Positions 62,229 through 64,000 of a DNA stretch of 64,000 nt are shown in pieces. Within the stretch, counting starts at the first letter, position 1, and every line of letters begins with the position of its first letter. The stretch covers positions 124,001 to 188,000 of the forward strand of contig FCOD02000010.1 of NCBI GenBank assembly GCA_001544655.2. The letters run 5' to 3'. This DNA is from Caballeronia turbans (lineage in GTDB: Bacteria; Pseudomonadota; Gammaproteobacteria; Burkholderiales; Burkholderiaceae). The position numbers were made by a program, and so were the translations under genes. The notes below the pieces were generated by a model. The model did not search any database and was not told where the DNA came from. It saw only the letters and a list, made by a program, of their open reading frames with translations.

Positions 62229-63801
62229 GACGCGGCTCCTCTGCACTGACATCGACCAGCGCGCACGCTGCGATGCGTGCCGTCAACGCGCGCAGATCGT
62301 GCTCGAGCGCGCGGTCTTCGGCGACGAACGGCGAAATCGATGCGATCGTTGCCGCGAATTCGCGCAGCGGCGCGGGCACCGGCGTTTCAGAATCGAGACG
62401 CAGACGCAGGTTCAACGCCTGGACGGCGGCTAGCGTATGCGCGGCGGCGACCTGCTCCGTCAGTTCGAGCACGCGCAGGCAGTCGCGCGCGGCAATCGTG
62501 CCCATGCTGACCTTGTCCTGGTTGTGCGCTTCGGTCGAGCGTGAGAACACGCTCGCGGGCATCGTGTGCTTGAGCGCCTCGGCCGTCCACGCGGACGCCG
62601 ATATCTGCACGGCCTTGAAGCCGTGATTGATCGGCGCGCGCGCGTGCGTCGCGCCCGTCAGATTACGCGGCAGGCCGTTGTTGAACTTGTCGTCGACGAT
62701 CAATGCGAGCTGGCGGTCCATCAGGTCCGCGAGATTGGCGACGGCTGTCTTCAGCGCGTCCATCGCGAAGGCGATATGCCCGCCGTAGAAGTTGCCGCCG
62801 TGCAGCACGCGCTCTTCGTCCGGGTCGATCAGCGGGTTGTCGTTCGCGCTGTTCAGTTCGTTCTCGATGTCGCGGCGCATCCACGTGAGCGCGTCGGCCG
62901 CCACGCCGATCACGTGCGGCGCGCAGCGAATCGAATAGCGGTCCTGCAGGCGATGGCCCGGCGTGTCGTCGCGGCCCGCGAGATCGGCGCGGATCCATGC
63001 GGCGGCTTCGGCCTGGCCCGCGTGCGGTTTCACCGCAAAGATCGTCGCATCGAAGTGCGCGGCGCGGCCGTCGAGCGCCAGCGTCGACAGCGCCGTGAGA
63101 CGCGCGGCAAGACGTGCGAGATGACGCGCGCGCGCGAATGCGAGACACGCGAGGCCGGTCATCACCGCGGTGCCGTTCATCAGTGCGAGCCCTTCCTTCG
63201 GCGCGAGTGCGAGCGGCGTCACGCCGAGCGCGGACCACACGCCCGCGGCATCGCGCAAGGCGCCGCCGAACATCACGTCGCGCTCGCCGACGAGCGCCGC
63301 CGCGACATACGACAGCGGCGTCAGATCGCCGCTCGCGCCGACCGAACCTTCCGACGGAATGCGCGGCAACACGCGATGATTGATGAGGTCGGCGAGCCGT
63401 TCGAGCAGCACGAGACGCACGCCGGAGAACCCGTACGCCAGCGAATTGAGTCGCGCGGCGATCACGGCAAGCGTCGCTTCATCGTCGAGATATGCGCCCA
63501 TGCCGCAACCGTGATAGCGCGTGAGCTGCAGCGGCAGCGCTTCGACGAGCGCCATCGGCACATCGACGACGCACGCGTCGCCGTAGCCGGTGTTCACGCC
63601 GTACACGGTCTTGCCGGCCGCGAGATGACGGCGCAGGAACGCCGCGCCGCGCTCGATGCGCGCGCGCCAGGCGGGATCGCGATTCAGTGCGACCGGCGTG
63701 CGGCGCGTGGCGATCGAGACCACTTCTTCGATCGTCAGGCGTCGGCCGCCGAAAGTCACCGTCTGCACGCGCAGGCCGTCGATCAGATCATGCTCGGACA
63801 T
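62221..63801 (-). CDS. Aromatic amino acid (His/Tyr/Phe) ammonia-lyase
   Basis: A MIO-dependent lyase of 526 residues. The autocatalytic Ala156-Ser157-Gly158 triad lies in EGSVGASGDLTPLS, and the catalytic Tyr67 in VYGVNTGYG. The substrate-selectivity pair is Tyr96-His97 (TRYHGCGMG), neither the Ser-His of classical histidine ammonia-lyase nor the His/Phe-Leu of plant-type enzymes. In aryl-polyene clusters this enzyme makes the cinnamate or 4-coumarate starter from Phe or Tyr. There are no hut genes here, so a catabolic histidase role is unlikely. Confidence 0.9.
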   Translation of the reverse strand: MSEHDLIDGLRVQTVTFGGRRLTIEEVVSIATRRTPVALNRDPAWRARIERGAAFLRRHLAAGKTVYGVNTGYGDACVVDVPMALVEALPLQLTRYHGCGMGAYLDDEATLAVIAARLNSLAYGFSGVRLVLLERLADLINHRVLPRIPSEGSVGASGDLTPLSYVAAALVGERDVMFGGALRDAAGVWSALGVTPLALAPKEGLALMNGTAVMTGLACLAFARARHLARLAARLTALSTLALDGRAAHFDATIFAVKPHAGQAEAAAWIRADLAGRDDTPGHRLQDRYSIRCAPHVIGVAADALTWMRRDIENELNSANDNPLIDPDEERVLHGGNFYGGHIAFAMDALKTAVANLADLMDRQLALIVDDKFNNGLPRNLTGATHARAPINHGFKAVQISASAWTAEALKHTMPASVFSRSTEAHNQDKVSMGTIAARDCLRVLELTEQVAAAHTLAAVQALNLRLRLDSETPVPAPLREFAATIASISPFVAEDRALEHDLRALTARIAACALVDVSAEEPRHG

Positions 63802-64000
63802 CGTTCCCTCCGGGCGCTGCGCCTTGCGTCATCGTCTTGCCGGGGCGCGCCCAGAAATCGAAGAAATTGAACCATTGATAGGGTGCCTTGCGGCAATAGT
63901 GTTCGAGACGCGACGCATAGCGCTGCGCCCACGCCGCGATGTGCTGGCTGCGCTCGCGGCGCGGCAACGCGATGCGCTCCGCGAACGGCTCGAAGTACAG
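63788..64000 (-). CDS. LpxL/HtrB-type lysophospholipid acyltransferase (partial at right edge)
   Basis: Only the last ~70 residues are present. They read FEPFAERIALPRRERSQHIA, WAQRYASRLEHYCRKAPYQW and FNFFDFWARPGK. The PYQWFNFFDFW signature is typical of the acyltransferases in aryl-polyene clusters and of lipid A acyltransferase relatives. It probably attaches the polyene to its lipid anchor. The stop lies 14 bases inside the ammonia-lyase gene. Confidence 0.82.
   Translation of the reverse strand: MYFEPFAERIALPRRERSQHIAAWAQRYASRLEHYCRKAPYQWFNFFDFWARPGKTMTQGAAPGGNDVRA

Noticed and set aside
62221-63801. Histidine ammonia-lyase of histidine catabolism (hutH)
   Set aside because: No hutU, hutI or hutG genes are adjacent and the gene overlaps aryl-polyene genes on both sides; the pocket residues also differ.

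Overview
The window is GC-rich DNA with almost wall-to-wall coding. It looks like a Burkholderiaceae genome of the Paraburkholderia/Caballeronia/Burkholderia type. This is inferred from the DUF4148 and BON secreted proteins, the gene styles, the LysR-heavy catabolic layout and the aryl-polyene gene order. No rRNA, tRNA, CRISPR array or intact insertion sequence was seen. Most of it is accessory catabolic, redox and specialised-metabolism DNA with several decayed gene pieces between modules.

Layout. 1-4.8 kb: a hyuA/hyuB (hydantoinase/oxoprolinase) operon on the minus strand with a divergent LysR regulator. 4.8-8.0 kb: a short-chain dehydrogenase tail fragment, then a minus-strand operon of a Sco-type copper chaperone, a lectin-fused galactose-oxidase-like copper radical oxidase and a c-type cytochrome. 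9.0-11.8 kb: a PQQ-propeller-like lipoprotein and two small secreted proteins. 11.9-22.6 kb: a minus-strand block with a membrane-tethered alpha/beta hydrolase, OmpW, a class III cyclase/AAA/TPR regulator, a cytochrome P450 and a very large DyP-type peroxidase. The last two are translationally coupled. This is the best candidate for an undescribed system.

22.9-25.7 kb: a scar region with fragments of a type VI secretion baseplate gene (tssK), a sigma-factor-like gene and a LuxR regulator carrying a cyclic-nucleotide-binding domain. 25.7-31.2 kb: a class V aminotransferase, a LysR regulator, an MFS transporter and the lower protocatechuate/gallate meta-cleavage enzymes LigJ (4-oxalomesaconate hydratase) and LigK-like aldolase. 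31.2-36.7 kb: small conserved proteins, a luciferase-like flavin monooxygenase, an alpha/beta hydrolase, disordered small proteins and a truncated porin. 37.0-43.5 kb: a DszC/SfnB-like flavin monooxygenase with a complete peptide-type ABC importer (binding protein, two permeases, fused double ATPase). It probably handles an organosulfur or similar nutrient together with the luciferase-like enzyme.

43.7-50.7 kb: a stand-alone receiver protein, transglutaminase-like and zinc-metallopeptidase proteins, small proteins, a BON protein, a branched-chain amino acid binding protein, BluB and an RNase T1-fold lipoprotein that has lost its catalytic residues. A perfect palindrome containing two DnaA boxes lies between the binding protein and bluB. 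50.8-64.0 kb: an aryl-polyene (flexirubin/xanthomonadin-type) pigment cluster. The core genes are almost all overlapping on the minus strand: acyltransferase (cut by the right edge), aromatic ammonia-lyase, thioesterase, LolA-like carrier, MMPL exporter, ketosynthase, dehydratase, ketoreductase and two more ketosynthases. Two secreted paralogues, a methyltransferase and an FAD oxidoreductase follow.
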